A stretch of 64,000 nt of DNA from Georgenia satyanarayanai (GCF_009193135.1 NZ_VUKC01000001.1:310001-374000); one strand, 5' to 3'; positions 38,780-48,116 are shown, counted from the stretch's first letter. The notes: a model not told the origin generated them from the sequence alone. Program-made: numbers and translations.

Positions 38780-40405
38780 TCAGGCCTCGCCGGCCCCGCT
38801 CGGCTTGCGGGTGCGGCGCCGACGGCGCCGGGCCTGGCCCTCGCGCGGGGCCTCGGCGGCCTGGCCGGTGCTGCCGCTCTCGCGGCGGCCGCCCTCGCCG
38901 CGTCCACCACGGGCCTGGCCGTTGCCGCCCTGGCCGCCGCTGCGCGGGGCGCGGGTGCCGCGCCCGGCGGACTTGCCGGTCTCCCCGAGGTCCTCGAGCG
39001 TCTCGGCGTCCAGCCCGGCGCGGGTGCGGGCGCTGCGCGGCAGCCGCCCGGTGACCCCGGTGGGGATGCCCAGGTCGGAGTAGAGGTGCGGGGAGGTGTG
39101 GTACGTCTCCGGCGGCTCCTCCAGACCCAGGCCGAGGGTCCTGTTGATGAGCCCCCAGCGCGGCATGTCGTCCCAGTCGACGAAGGTCACCGCGGTGCCG
39201 GACAGGCCGGCGCGGCCGGTGCGCCCGATCCGGTGCAGGTAGGTCTTCTCGTCCTCGGGGCACTGGTAGTTGACCACGTGCGTGACGGCGTCGACGTCGA
39301 TGCCGCGGGCGGCGACGTCGGTGGCGACGAGGACGTCGACCTTGCCGGAGCGGAAGGCACGCAGCGCCTGCTCGCGGGCGCCCTGCCCGAGGTCGCCGTG
39401 GATGGCCGCGGAGGCGAAGCCGCGCTCGGCGAGCTCGTCGGCGACCTTCGCGGCCGTGCGCTTGGTCCGGGTGAAGACGATGGTGAGGCCGCGGCCCTCG
39501 GCCTGGAGGATGCGCGAGAGCATCTCGACCTTGTTGAGGGCGTGGGCGCGATAGACGATCTGCCGGGTCGACTTGACCGTGTGGCCGTCGTCGTTCGGGT
39601 CCTGCGCGCGGATGTGGGTGGGGCGCGTCATGTACCGGCGGGCGAGGGCGACGACGGCGCCGGGCATGGTCGCGGAGAACAGCATGGTGTGGCGGGTGGC
39701 CGGGGTGCCGGCGAGGAGCGTCTCGACGTCGGGGAGGAAGCCGAGGTCGAGCATCTCGTCGGCCTCGTCGAGCACGACGGTGCGCACGCGGGAGAGGTCG
39801 AGGAGGCGCTGCTTGTACAGGTCGATCATGCGGCCGGGCGTGCCGACCACGACCTCGACGCCCCGCTGGAGCGCCTCGATCTGCGGCTCGTAGGCGCGCC
39901 CGCCGTAGACCTGGGCGACGCGCAGCGTCGGGCGGCGGCGGGAGGCGACGACGAGGTCCCCGGCGACCTGGACGGCCAGCTCGCGGGTGGGGACGATGAC
40001 GAGGGCCTGCGGCTTGCCCGGGTCCGGCAGCGCGTCCCAGCCGTCCTCACCGGGGGCGACGACGTTCTGCAGCGCCGGGATGCCGAAGCCGAGGGTCTTG
40101 CCCGTCCCGGTCTTGGCCTGGCCGATGATGTCGTGGCGGCTCAGCGCCACGGGCAGGGTGAGCGCCTGGATGGGGAAGGGGTGGACGATGCCGTCGTCAG
40201 CCAGCGCGTCGACGATGGCCTGGTCGACGCCGAAGTCGGCGAAGGTGCGCTCCGGGGCGAGCGCCGCGTTGCTCGCGTCGGTGATGTCGGCGTCGATCGT
40301 GTCGATGCCGGCGTCCCCGAGGGCGGCGGTGTCGACGGCGGTGGAGACGTCGATGGGGCCGTCGTCGGCCGAGGGCGTGATCACGCCCGAGGAGGTGTCA
40401 GTCAC
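38780..40405 (-). CDS. rhlE: DEAD-box RNA helicase, RhlE type
   Basis: The 541-residue helicase has motif I AKTGTGKT (97-104), motif II DEAD (VVLDEADEMLDLGFLPD), motif III SAT and motif VI HRIGRTGRAG. It unwinds RNA during ribosome assembly or decay. The N-terminal 55 residues are acidic, and the C-terminal 100 residues are rich in Arg, Gly and basic patches ([23 protein letters not shown]), as in RNA-binding tails. The GTG start is in a MTDTSSG context. In mycobacteria the homologue sits beside the ferritin-like, DUF3107 and adnAB genes; here the amino-sugar operon separates them. Confidence 0.93.
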   Translation of the reverse strand: MTDTSSGVITPSADDGPIDVSTAVDTAALGDAGIDTIDADITDASNAALAPERTFADFGVDQAIVDALADDGIVHPFPIQALTLPVALSRHDIIGQAKTGTGKTLGFGIPALQNVVAPGEDGWDALPDPGKPQALVIVPTRELAVQVAGDLVVASRRRPTLRVAQVYGGRAYEPQIEALQRGVEVVVGTPGRMIDLYKQRLLDLSRVRTVVLDEADEMLDLGFLPDVETLLAGTPATRHTMLFSATMPGAVVALARRYMTRPTHIRAQDPNDDGHTVKSTRQIVYRAHALNKVEMLSRILQAEGRGLTIVFTRTKRTAAKVADELAERGFASAAIHGDLGQGAREQALRAFRSGKVDVLVATDVAARGIDVDAVTHVVNYQCPEDEKTYLHRIGRTGRAGLSGTAVTFVDWDDMPRWGLINRTLGLGLEEPPETYHTSPHLYSDLGIPTGVTGRLPRSARTRAGLDAETLEDLGETGKSAGRGTRAPRSGGQGGNGQARGGRGEGGRRESGSTGQAAEAPREGQARRRRRRTRKPSGAGEA

Positions 40406-40554
40406 GAGTGGTACCTATCCGGTTGTGGCGGGGCGGCGAGATCGCCGGCAGCACCGCCTGGTCGTGGCAGCCGATCGTGGGCATTCGCGCCGCGTTGTCG
40501 CGGCAGGGCTCTGATACGTGACGACCGGTCAACCGTATGAACCGTGCCAGTGTA
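40406..40554 (-). promoter_or_regulatory. Possible long leader of the helicase gene
   Basis: TACACT (40549-40554 as read on the minus strand) could be the -10 box, giving a leader of about 135 bases. Within it GCCGCG-ACAA-CGCGGC (40489-40504) forms a perfect six-base stem with a four-base loop. Long leaders are usual for helicase genes that regulate themselves, but nothing here proves it. Confidence 0.3.
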
Positions 40555-40591
40555 GCGCTCCGCGCCGCTCCCGGCCTGTGACATCGCTTTC

Positions 40592-41557
40592 CTACGTGGT
40601 CTCCCGCAGGCACAGGGTGCCGTCGAAGAGCTCACGGCTCTCCGGGAGCGGGGCGCCCTCCCCGGAGAGGAGGACCTCGACGGCACGCCGGACGCCCTGC
40701 GCCGAGGGGAGGCGGATCGTCGACAGCCGGGGGTGCGTCTGGATCGGCAGGGCGTCGTCGCAGCCGACGAGGCGGACGTCCCCCGGGACGGTCACCCCGC
40801 GGGCAGCGAGCCCGTCGATGATCCCGTGCGCGACGACGTCGTCGAAGGCGATGACCGCGTCGGTCCGTTCCGGGTGCAGGGACTCCGCGACGGACCGGGC
40901 GTCGTCGTAGGTGCCCGACTCCACCCGCACGGTCGTCACGGTGAGGCCGTGCTCCTCGGCCGCTCGCACGACGGCACTGAGCCGCTCGTGCTCGGACCAC
41001 GAGCGGCGGGGGCCGCCGACGTAGCACAGGCGGCGCGACCCGGTCGCGGCGAGGTGTGCCACCGCGGCGGTGACGGCGGCACCCGAGCCGATGAGCACGC
41101 GGGCCGCCCCCGGGTGGTCCCGGTTGAGGAGGACGACGCGGTCACGCCGCACGACCTCGTCGAGCTGGTCCTCGGGCAGCCGGGAGGAGGCGAGGAGGAT
41201 GCCCTCGACCTGCGGGCGCAGCTGGTCGAGCTGGCGCAGCTCGCGGCGCGGGTCGTTGTCGGTCTCGGCGACGAGGACGGACACGTCCCGCTCCTCGGCC
41301 GCCTGCTGCGCCGCGCGGACGATCGGGGGGAAGAACGGGTTGGTGATGTCGGGCAGGACGAGGCCGATCGCGCTCGTCCGCCCCGTGCTCAGCGCGCGGG
41401 CGTGACGGTTGGGGACGTACCCCATCTCCGCCGCGACCTCCCGGACACGGGCGACCGTCTCCGGCAGGAGCATGTGCGGGCGGTTGAAGGCGCGCGAGAC
41501 CGTCGACGGCGCGACCCCGAGCGCCTTGGCGACCTCGACGATCGTCGTGCTAGCCAC
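40592..41557 (-). CDS. LacI-family regulator of the amino-sugar operon
   Basis: The 321-residue repressor has the helix-turn-helix and hinge TIVEVAKALGVAPSTVSRAF and a periplasmic-binding-protein-like effector domain (IGLVLPDITNPFFPPIV, RLVGCDDALPIQ). The GTG start overlaps the stop of the ceramidase-like gene by eight bases, so it is the last gene of the operon. The operator at 48190-48205 in front of the first gene is its likely target, with a phosphorylated or free amino sugar as inducer. Confidence 0.92.
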   Translation of the reverse strand: MASTTIVEVAKALGVAPSTVSRAFNRPHMLLPETVARVREVAAEMGYVPNRHARALSTGRTSAIGLVLPDITNPFFPPIVRAAQQAAEERDVSVLVAETDNDPRRELRQLDQLRPQVEGILLASSRLPEDQLDEVVRRDRVVLLNRDHPGAARVLIGSGAAVTAAVAHLAATGSRRLCYVGGPRRSWSEHERLSAVVRAAEEHGLTVTTVRVESGTYDDARSVAESLHPERTDAVIAFDDVVAHGIIDGLAARGVTVPGDVRLVGCDDALPIQTHPRLSTIRLPSAQGVRRAVEVLLSGEGAPLPESRELFDGTLCLRETT

Positions 41558-42716
41558 CGTCGGCGTCCCGGAGGAGGGCGGCGGCCGCGTCGTGGAGGAT
41601 CTCGGCACCGCCCGCCCGGAAGGGGCCGGGCATGCCGTAGTACCGGTAGGCGTCGAGCACCTCGTAGCCGCCGTGGGCGTACTCCTCGGCGACCGGCAGG
41701 TAGCCGGGCACGCCGTCGGCGTACCCGAGGACGACCGTGGGCCGGCCCGGACGCAGGGCCCGCAACCGCTCGGCGCTCGCGAGGAAGGGCTCGCCGGGCA
41801 GGCCGACGACCCGCAGCTCGCCGAGGGACGTCACGGTGACCCGTCCGCTCCACGCCGGGTCGCCCGGCGCGTCCATCGGCAGGGTGACGGCGGCGGTCCG
41901 GACCGCGACGCCGCCGTCGTCGAGGGCCCGCAGCGGCACCCGGGCGACCGCCTCGGCGAGGACGGTGCCGATGCGCTCGGCCTCGGCGAAGGTGCGACGT
42001 CCCGTCCCGGTGGGCGTGAAGGACGCCTCGGCGCTGTGACCGGTGTTGACGTCACCGGCCGCGCCCGTGGCGAAGAGGCACACGCTGCCCGGTGCGGCCC
42101 GCTCGACGAGGTCGCGGACGTAGCCCGGGTAGTCGCCGCTCACGAGGGTGTTGGCGCCGTCGAGGACGACGGGATGGCACGGGTAGACGACGAGGGAGAG
42201 CACGACGGAGACCGCGTCGCCGGCAGCGGTGGCCCGGAGGAGCTGGACGGGCGGGTCGATGGCCCGCTCGGGGTGCCGGCGGTCGCGGGCGACACCGACG
42301 CCCGTCGCCTCACCGAAGGCGAGGGTGACCGGGACACGGGCCCGCCAGGCCCGGCCGACCGCCGTCACGGCGGCCGCGACGACCCGGTCGTGGACCTGGG
42401 CGTCGTGCTCGCCGACGCGGCCGCGGGCGACGCACGGCCCGGAGTGGGTGTGGGTCGCGGTGACGACGGCGTCGCGCACGCCGATCGGGCGGAGGAGGTC
42501 GCGGACCCTCGCGCAGGAGTCCTCGTGCAGCGCGCACACGTCCGCCGTGACGACCGCGACGTCACCGACGACGGCGGCGCGGACGGTGAGCGGGTCGTGC
42601 ACCCCCGTGCTGGGACCGGGGCGGGCGACGAACCCGGCCAGCGCCGTGCCGACCGGCACGTCGACGACCTCGACGGCGGCGCCCGCGAGGAGCCCGCCCG
42701 GGCTCGGCGGCGTCAC
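41550..42716 (-). CDS. Neutral/alkaline ceramidase-like hydrolase
   Basis: The 388-residue protein matches the N-terminal catalytic domain of neutral ceramidases: TATHTHSGP holds the zinc His pair, a later YPCHPVVL and the PGYLPVAEEYAHGGYE motif follow. The C-terminal immunoglobulin-like domain is absent. No signal peptide is seen, so it is probably cytoplasmic. In this operon ceramide is an unlikely substrate; hydrolysis of an N-acyl amino sugar amide is a reasonable guess. Its GTG overlaps the nagA stop (GTGA). Confidence 0.8.
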   Translation of the reverse strand: MTPPSPGGLLAGAAVEVVDVPVGTALAGFVARPGPSTGVHDPLTVRAAVVGDVAVVTADVCALHEDSCARVRDLLRPIGVRDAVVTATHTHSGPCVARGRVGEHDAQVHDRVVAAAVTAVGRAWRARVPVTLAFGEATGVGVARDRRHPERAIDPPVQLLRATAAGDAVSVVLSLVVYPCHPVVLDGANTLVSGDYPGYVRDLVERAAPGSVCLFATGAAGDVNTGHSAEASFTPTGTGRRTFAEAERIGTVLAEAVARVPLRALDDGGVAVRTAAVTLPMDAPGDPAWSGRVTVTSLGELRVVGLPGEPFLASAERLRALRPGRPTVVLGYADGVPGYLPVAEEYAHGGYEVLDAYRYYGMPGPFRAGGAEILHDAAAALLRDADGG

Positions 42717-43855
42717 GTGACGGGCCTGCCGCCCTGGACGACGTCGACGACCCCACCCTGGGCGGTGAGCCGGACGAGGTCGGCGCGCTGGCCGACCTGG
42801 AGGGACCCGCGCCGGGACCCGCCGAGCGCCGCGACCACCGTCCCCGGCGTCGTCGTCGCCATGGTGAGGACCTGGGCGAGGGAGAAGGACGTCCGCGCGA
42901 CCATGAATCGCACGCAGTGCCCGAGGTCGACGGCGGCCCCCGCGAGCAGGTCGGTGCCGACGTAGGACAGGCGACCCGTCGCCGAGAGCTCGACCTCCCC
43001 GCCCACCGCCGTCCGGTAGGTGCCGGCCGGCGAGCCGGCGAGCTCGACGGAGTCCGAGACGAGGTACGTGCGCCCGGTGCCGGCCGCGCGGACCATGACC
43101 TCGAGCGTCTCCGCCGGCAGGTGGTGCCCGTCGGCGATGAGCCCGCAGGTGAGGCGGTCGTCGGCGAGCTGGGTCCAGATCGCGTTGGGGTGGCGGGGCA
43201 GCGTCGCGAAGATGCCGTTGCCCAGGTGGGTCGACAGCGTGGCGCCCGCGTCGACCGCGGCCCGGATCTCGTCGGTGCTCGCGTGCGTGTGCCCGACGGC
43301 GACGGCGACCCCGTCCCGCACGATCCGCGCGATCTGGGCCGCCGAGTCCTCCCAGTGGGGGGAGACGGTGACGTAGCCGAGCGGGCCCGCGGCGGACCAC
43401 CGCGCGACCTCCTCCGCGTCGACCGGTCGGATCTCGCTGCTGTCGTGGACTCCACGGGGACCGTCGAGGGGGGAGAGGAAGGGGCCCTCGACGTGCGCGA
43501 AGGGGATCGCGGCCGCCGTCGCGGGGTCGGCGGCGCGGGCCGCGGCGACCTGCCGGAGGCTGTGGGTGATCTGTTCCTCCGACGCCGTCACCACGGTGGG
43601 GACCCAGGTCGTCACCCCGGCCCGGGCGAGGCGGTGGGTGATCTCGGCGATCCCCTCGGGGGACGCCGTGGGGCCGTTGACGTCGACCCCGCCGTAGCCG
43701 TTGACCTGCAGGTCGACGAGTCCGGGGGCGAGGTGGGGGAGGTCGGCCGGCGCCGTCGTCCTGTCGCGGTCGATGGCGCTGATGATCCCGTCCTCGCAGG
43801 TGACCCGCAGGACGTCCCCGGTGACGGGGTCGAGCCCGTCGACCGTCACAGCCAC
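42713..43855 (-). CDS. nagA: N-acetylglucosamine-6-phosphate deacetylase
   Basis: The 380-residue amidohydrolase removes the acetyl group from GlcNAc-6-phosphate. It has LAPGLVDLQVNGYGG, metal Glu in HVEGPFLSPLDG, His in GHTHAS, His in THLGNGIF, the ADGHHLP loop and the catalytic Asp in LVSDSVELAG. The more usual HLFNAM is replaced by HLGNGI, as in a recognised subfamily. The GTG at 43855 was used; another GTG at 43849 would overlap the SIS stop as GTGA and is an equally good start. It is in the middle of the amino-sugar operon. Confidence 0.92.
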   Translation of the reverse strand: MAVTVDGLDPVTGDVLRVTCEDGIISAIDRDRTTAPADLPHLAPGLVDLQVNGYGGVDVNGPTASPEGIAEITHRLARAGVTTWVPTVVTASEEQITHSLRQVAAARAADPATAAAIPFAHVEGPFLSPLDGPRGVHDSSEIRPVDAEEVARWSAAGPLGYVTVSPHWEDSAAQIARIVRDGVAVAVGHTHASTDEIRAAVDAGATLSTHLGNGIFATLPRHPNAIWTQLADDRLTCGLIADGHHLPAETLEVMVRAAGTGRTYLVSDSVELAGSPAGTYRTAVGGEVELSATGRLSYVGTDLLAGAAVDLGHCVRFMVARTSFSLAQVLTMATTTPGTVVAALGGSRRGSLQVGQRADLVRLTAQGGVVDVVQGGRPVT

Positions 43856-44604
43856 TTCACCCGCCCCGTGAAGCGCTCGATGAAGCGGTTGTTCGCCTCG
43901 TCGCCCCCGGGCGCGTTGCCCGAGCGCCAGATCGGTGCCTCGACACCGCGCTCGCCGAGGAGCTCGATGGTGCGCATCATGAGCCAGTTGAGCGTGAAGG
44001 CGTTGGCGAAGGTCGAGACGGCACCGGTGCGCTCGAGGGCGCCGGGGACCTCCATGACCGCGTCCCCCACGGGCACCTTGGTGTCGATGTGGTGGTCGAC
44101 GACGTCGTGGAGGTTGGCACCGCTGGGGTGCCGGGCGGGGTGGCCGGGCGCCGTGCTGTCGGCGTGCTCCCGGGAGGAGACGCCGATGGTCCGGACGCCG
44201 CGCTCGCGGGCCTCGAGCGCCGCGTCGATGAGAGCGGCGTTGATGCCGTAGGCGTTGACGAGGACGAGGAGGTCCTCCGCCCCGAGCCGCGCGGAGCCGA
44301 TGACCACACGTCCGTAGCCGGGGGTGCGCTCCATCGCCATGGATCGCAGCGCACCCCCGGACAGCAGCGTCCCCTCGTCGAGGACGGCCGACACGTGCAT
44401 GAGGCCGCCGGCCCGGAAGAAGACCTCCTGGCTGGCGAGGTTGGAGTGCCCGCCAGGGCCGTAGACGTGGACGAGGCGGTCGGCGGCGACCTGGTCGGCG
44501 ACCATGGCCGCGCCCTGGTCGACGGCCGCGGCCTCGGTGTCGCGGATCGACTCGAGGAGGGCCGTCACGCGGGCGAGGTAGGCGGTGGCGATGGACTCAC
44601 TCAT
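43846..44604 (-). CDS. SIS-domain phosphosugar-binding protein (UPF0309-like)
   Basis: The 252-residue protein has a single sugar isomerase (SIS) fold with VHVYGPGGHSNLASQEVFFRAGG and the nucleotide-free phosphosugar loop LVLVNAYGINAALIDAA. The length and the stretch HPSGANLHDVVDHHIDTKVP agree with the UPF0309 group, whose members accompany amino-sugar genes. It may isomerise a phosphosugar or act as its sensor. The ATG overlaps the nagB end by eight bases. Confidence 0.85.
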   Translation of the reverse strand: MSESIATAYLARVTALLESIRDTEAAAVDQGAAMVADQVAADRLVHVYGPGGHSNLASQEVFFRAGGLMHVSAVLDEGTLLSGGALRSMAMERTPGYGRVVIGSARLGAEDLLVLVNAYGINAALIDAALEARERGVRTIGVSSREHADSTAPGHPARHPSGANLHDVVDHHIDTKVPVGDAVMEVPGALERTGAVSTFANAFTLNWLMMRTIELLGERGVEAPIWRSGNAPGGDEANNRFIERFTGRVKWL

Positions 44605-45358
44605 GGTCACCACCCTCTCGCGGCGCGGCGGCCGGGTCGACGTAGAGGTGGACGTCCGGGTGGGTCTTGAGCGCGGTGCCGGGGACCATCGGGGTGGGGT
44701 CGAGCTCGAGGGTGCGGGTGACGGCCGCACGCTTCTCGCGGCCGGGCACCGAGCACACGACGTGGGCGCTGGCGAGCAGGCGGGGGATCGTCACGGTGAC
44801 GGCCTGCTCGGGCACGTCCTCGACGCTGGGGAAGTGGCCCTCGTCGGCCTGCTGCCGGCGGGAGACCGGGTCGAGCTCGATGACCCGGGCGGACCGCGGG
44901 TCGGCGAAGTCGGCCGGTGGGTCGTTGAACGCGAGGTGGGCGTTGACGCCGAGGCCGCACAGGAGCACGTCGAAGGGCTCCTCACCCATCGTGGCGGCGT
45001 ACCCCTCGGCGGCCGCTGCGGGTGCCTGGTCCACCGGGATGCGGTGGAACACCGGTCGCGTGGGGAGCAGGGCGAGGAAGTTGCGCTCGAGCCAGTTGCC
45101 GAAGCCCTGGGGGGCGTCGGGAGACAGGCCGACGTAGTCGTCCATGTGGAAGAACGTCACCGCCGTGAAGTCGATGTCCCCGGCGGCCGCGAGCGCGCGG
45201 AGGGTGGCGGCCTGGCTGGGGGCCGCGGCGAGCATGACGCGCGCGCCGCCCTTCGCCGTCAGGGCCTCACGGACCAGCCGGGCGGCCCGGCTGCCCGCGG
45301 CAGCGCCCATCTCCTCGACCGTGCCGTGCACGTGGAGGTGGATCGGGTGCAGTGTCAT
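44597..45358 (-). CDS. nagB: Glucosamine-6-phosphate deaminase-family protein
   Basis: The 253-residue protein belongs to the NagB family, which turns glucosamine-6-phosphate into fructose-6-phosphate and ammonia. FFHMDDYVGLSPDAPQGFGNWL replaces the usual MDEYVGL, and GLGVNAHLAFNDPP replaces the classical NDGHIAFNEP, so the catalytic Asp-His-Glu set reads Asn-His-Asp. Such variants occur in a less-studied subfamily. A phosphogluconolactonase-like role is unlikely given the neighbours. The ATG overlaps the epimerase stop (ATGA). Confidence 0.85.
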   Translation of the reverse strand: MTLHPIHLHVHGTVEEMGAAAGSRAARLVREALTAKGGARVMLAAAPSQAATLRALAAAGDIDFTAVTFFHMDDYVGLSPDAPQGFGNWLERNFLALLPTRPVFHRIPVDQAPAAAAEGYAATMGEEPFDVLLCGLGVNAHLAFNDPPADFADPRSARVIELDPVSRRQQADEGHFPSVEDVPEQAVTVTIPRLLASAHVVCSVPGREKRAAVTRTLELDPTPMVPGTALKTHPDVHLYVDPAAAPREGGDHE

Positions 45359-46599
45359 GACGCTCCTTGCGGTGTCGTTCGGTTGAGGAGGATGAGGGCT
45401 CGGACGACGTGGAACGGGTCCTTGACCGGGAGGGCGACCACCGCGTTGAGGGGTGCGCCGTCGCGGGAGCGGATCTGCAGCCACTCCCCGTTCTCCCGGT
45501 CCGGGAACGTCGACATCGTGTAGTCGGCGACGCGCTCGTGCCAGGCGGCCAGCTCCGGGCTCGCGCCCGCGAGCAGGCCGGTCGCGTAGACGGCCTCGGC
45601 GTGGACCCACCACAGCTTGGTGTCCCACGTGGCACCGACGAGGTCCTCGTAGGGGGTGGGGTGCTCGCCGATGAGGTCGCCGCGCGGGGCGCCACCCTCC
45701 TTGTCGACGTAGCGCAGCACCCCGCCCTCGGCCTCGTCCCACCCGAGGGCGAGCGCCGCGAGCGCGAGGGAGACGTATCGGTCGGTCTCGGGGGTGAGCC
45801 CGGCCTGCTCCTCGGCGTGGACGAGCATCCACAGCGCCTCGAGGAGGTGGCCCGGGGTGCGGTGCCGCGCGAGCAGCGTCGCGTCCAGCGCGTCGGTGAC
45901 GGGCATGAACTCGTGCCACGTCCTCGTGTCGAGGAACTCCTCCCGGAGCGCACCGAGGGCGCGGTCACGCACGCCCGCGACGACCTCCCACTCCACCGCC
46001 CCGCGGGCCGCCCCGGCCGCCCTCGCCCGGAGCAGCTCCGCGGAGGTGTGGAGCAGGTTCATCGGTCCCGCGAGGTCCCGGAACCCCGGCGGGACGGGGT
46101 AGGGGGCCGTAAGCGCGCTGCGGTCGGCGACGGCGGCCTCGGCGGTCGTGAGGATCGTCGTCGCGGTCCCGAGCCACTCGGCGGGGACCGTCGGGTCGAC
46201 GCGCAGCGCGGCTCCCAGGCCCAGTGCGGTGAAGAGGTCGGCGAAGACGCTCGTGGCGACCTCGCCGTCGGGGCCGGTGAGGTGACGCCCGTACCGGTCG
46301 GTGCGGAACGCCGTCCGCCCGCCCGGGACGGGGACGTGGTCGGCGAGGAAGCGGGCGGTCCCGGTGGCGCGCCGTACCCAGGTGGCGGCGTCGACGTCGA
46401 GGCGGCCCGCCCGGGCCTCCTCGGCGAGCTCGGCGCACAGCCAGGCCCAGCGTCCCTGGGACCACGTGTACTTCTCCTCGGAGAGCAGCACGCCGTCGTT
46501 GTCGAAGCAGGTGAAGACACCGCCGGTCTCGTCGTCCAGCGCACGGGACTCCCACCACGGCAGGACGTCCTCGAGGAGGTGCTGGGCCCAGCGGTGCAT
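45355..46599 (-). CDS. N-acylglucosamine 2-epimerase (AGE) family protein
   Basis: The 414-residue (alpha/alpha)6-barrel enzyme probably interconverts GlcNAc and ManNAc or a related unphosphorylated sugar. Typical segments are TCFDNDGVLLSEEKYTWSQGR, PGHLLEALWML (with a conserved His) and WDTKLWWVHAEAVYA. The start ATG shares one base with the symporter stop (TGATG). An AGE enzyme acting on free sugar fits a transporter that brings in the sugar unphosphorylated. Confidence 0.9.
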   Translation of the reverse strand: MHRWAQHLLEDVLPWWESRALDDETGGVFTCFDNDGVLLSEEKYTWSQGRWAWLCAELAEEARAGRLDVDAATWVRRATGTARFLADHVPVPGGRTAFRTDRYGRHLTGPDGEVATSVFADLFTALGLGAALRVDPTVPAEWLGTATTILTTAEAAVADRSALTAPYPVPPGFRDLAGPMNLLHTSAELLRARAAGAARGAVEWEVVAGVRDRALGALREEFLDTRTWHEFMPVTDALDATLLARHRTPGHLLEALWMLVHAEEQAGLTPETDRYVSLALAALALGWDEAEGGVLRYVDKEGGAPRGDLIGEHPTPYEDLVGATWDTKLWWVHAEAVYATGLLAGASPELAAWHERVADYTMSTFPDRENGEWLQIRSRDGAPLNAVVALPVKDPFHVVRALILLNRTTPQGAS

Positions 46600-48116
46600 C
46601 AGGCCCGTCCCGCGGGGGCCGGGGCTCCGGCGTCGCTGTCGAGGGAGTCGATGAGCGCGTCGCTCTCCGGGGTGTTCTCCGGCTTGACGTGCCCGATGAC
46701 GATGAACAGCAGGAGGGAGACGAGGACCGGGCTCGCGACCGTCACCGACTGCGCCTCGTCGCCGAAGGACTCGATCCAGCCGGGCCACACGTACTTGTTG
46801 AGCGCGAAGACGACGAGCCCCGCGGCCCAGGAGATGAGGGCGGCGGACGGGCCGGACTTCCGGAACCAGGGCAGCAGGCCGAGGAGCATCGGGATGGCGA
46901 TCGGGCCGACGAGCGCCCCGAACCACGTGATGAGCAGTCCGAGCACCCCGCCGAAGCTGTCGGAGGTGAGGGCGATGCCCATCGAGAGGGCGATGAAGAG
47001 GAACGTGGTGAAGCGGGCGACCCACAGCTCACGGCCCTCGGGGAGGAAGCCCTTGCCCTTGCGGAACACCGGGATGATGTCACGCACGACCACGGAGGAG
47101 ATGGCGTTGGCGTCCGAGGCGGTCATGGCCATCGTGTGGGCGAACATCCCGGCGAGCACGAGGCCGATGAGGCCGGCGGGCAGGAAGGTCTGCGCCATGA
47201 CGGCGTAGGACTCCTCGGGGTTGCCCAGGTCGGGCAGGAGGATGGGGGCAGCCCACATCGGGACGAAGAGCACGAGCGGCCACAGCAGGTAGAGGGCGCC
47301 GGAGAGGACCATCGAGCGACGCGCCTCGCGGCCGTCCGGCGTCGAGATCATCCGCATCGCGAGGTTCCACGTGCCGCCGTTGTAGGAGAGCGTGGAGATG
47401 ACGCAGTAGGCGAGGAAGAACCACATCGTCAGCGTGCCGTTGAAGGGCTCGGAGTGGCCCGCGGGGAGCTGGTCCCACATCGTCCACAGCGTGGAGACGC
47501 CGTCGAGCTCGACCATGACGATGACGAACATCGCGATGGCCGCGACGAACTGGATGACGAACTGGCCGAAGTCGGTGAGCACGTCGGCCCAGATCCCGCC
47601 GATCGTCGAGTAGAACATCGTGACGCCACCGACGAGGAGGATCCCCCAGCCGAGCGGGATCCCGGCGAACACGTTGAGGAGGATCGCCGAGGCGGTCCAC
47701 TTGGCCGCGACGTCGAAGACCTTGAGCAGCGCGCCGGACCAGGCGAGCACCTGCTCGGTCGCGACGTTGAAGCGGGTGGTGAGGTACTCCAGCGGCGAGA
47801 TGATGCCCAGCCGCTGGCGCAGCCGGGGCCAGCGCGGGGCGAACAGCCACGCCCCGACCGAGCAGGCGACGGTGATGCTCAGCGCCCACCAGACGTAGAC
47901 GGCGAAGCCGGTCGTGTACGCCAGCGCCGCGTACCCGACGAAGACGGCGGCCGAGTACCCCGACATGTGGTGGGAGATCCCGGTGAGCCACCAGGGGATC
48001 TTCCCGTCGGCGACGTAGAAGTCCTTGGCGTTGGTGATGCGGCGCTTCGACCACACCCCGATCCACACCATGACGAGGAAGTAACCGCCGACGACGGCCC
48101 AGTCCAGAGCACCCAT
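46599..48116 (-). CDS. Sodium:solute symporter (SSS family)
   Basis: The 505-residue transporter has about thirteen membrane helices. ITNAKDFYVADGKIPWWLTGISHHMSGYSAAVF and the KAFDVAAKWTASAILLN-type helix 5 are typical of the sodium:sugar/sialic acid group of SSS. It should import the operon's sugar with Na+. A GAGGAG site lies five bases before the ATG. It is the first gene of the operon, preceded by the LacI operator. No phosphotransferase system is present. Confidence 0.93.
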   Translation of the reverse strand: MGALDWAVVGGYFLVMVWIGVWSKRRITNAKDFYVADGKIPWWLTGISHHMSGYSAAVFVGYAALAYTTGFAVYVWWALSITVACSVGAWLFAPRWPRLRQRLGIISPLEYLTTRFNVATEQVLAWSGALLKVFDVAAKWTASAILLNVFAGIPLGWGILLVGGVTMFYSTIGGIWADVLTDFGQFVIQFVAAIAMFVIVMVELDGVSTLWTMWDQLPAGHSEPFNGTLTMWFFLAYCVISTLSYNGGTWNLAMRMISTPDGREARRSMVLSGALYLLWPLVLFVPMWAAPILLPDLGNPEESYAVMAQTFLPAGLIGLVLAGMFAHTMAMTASDANAISSVVVRDIIPVFRKGKGFLPEGRELWVARFTTFLFIALSMGIALTSDSFGGVLGLLITWFGALVGPIAIPMLLGLLPWFRKSGPSAALISWAAGLVVFALNKYVWPGWIESFGDEAQSVTVASPVLVSLLLFIVIGHVKPENTPESDALIDSLDSDAGAPAPAGRA

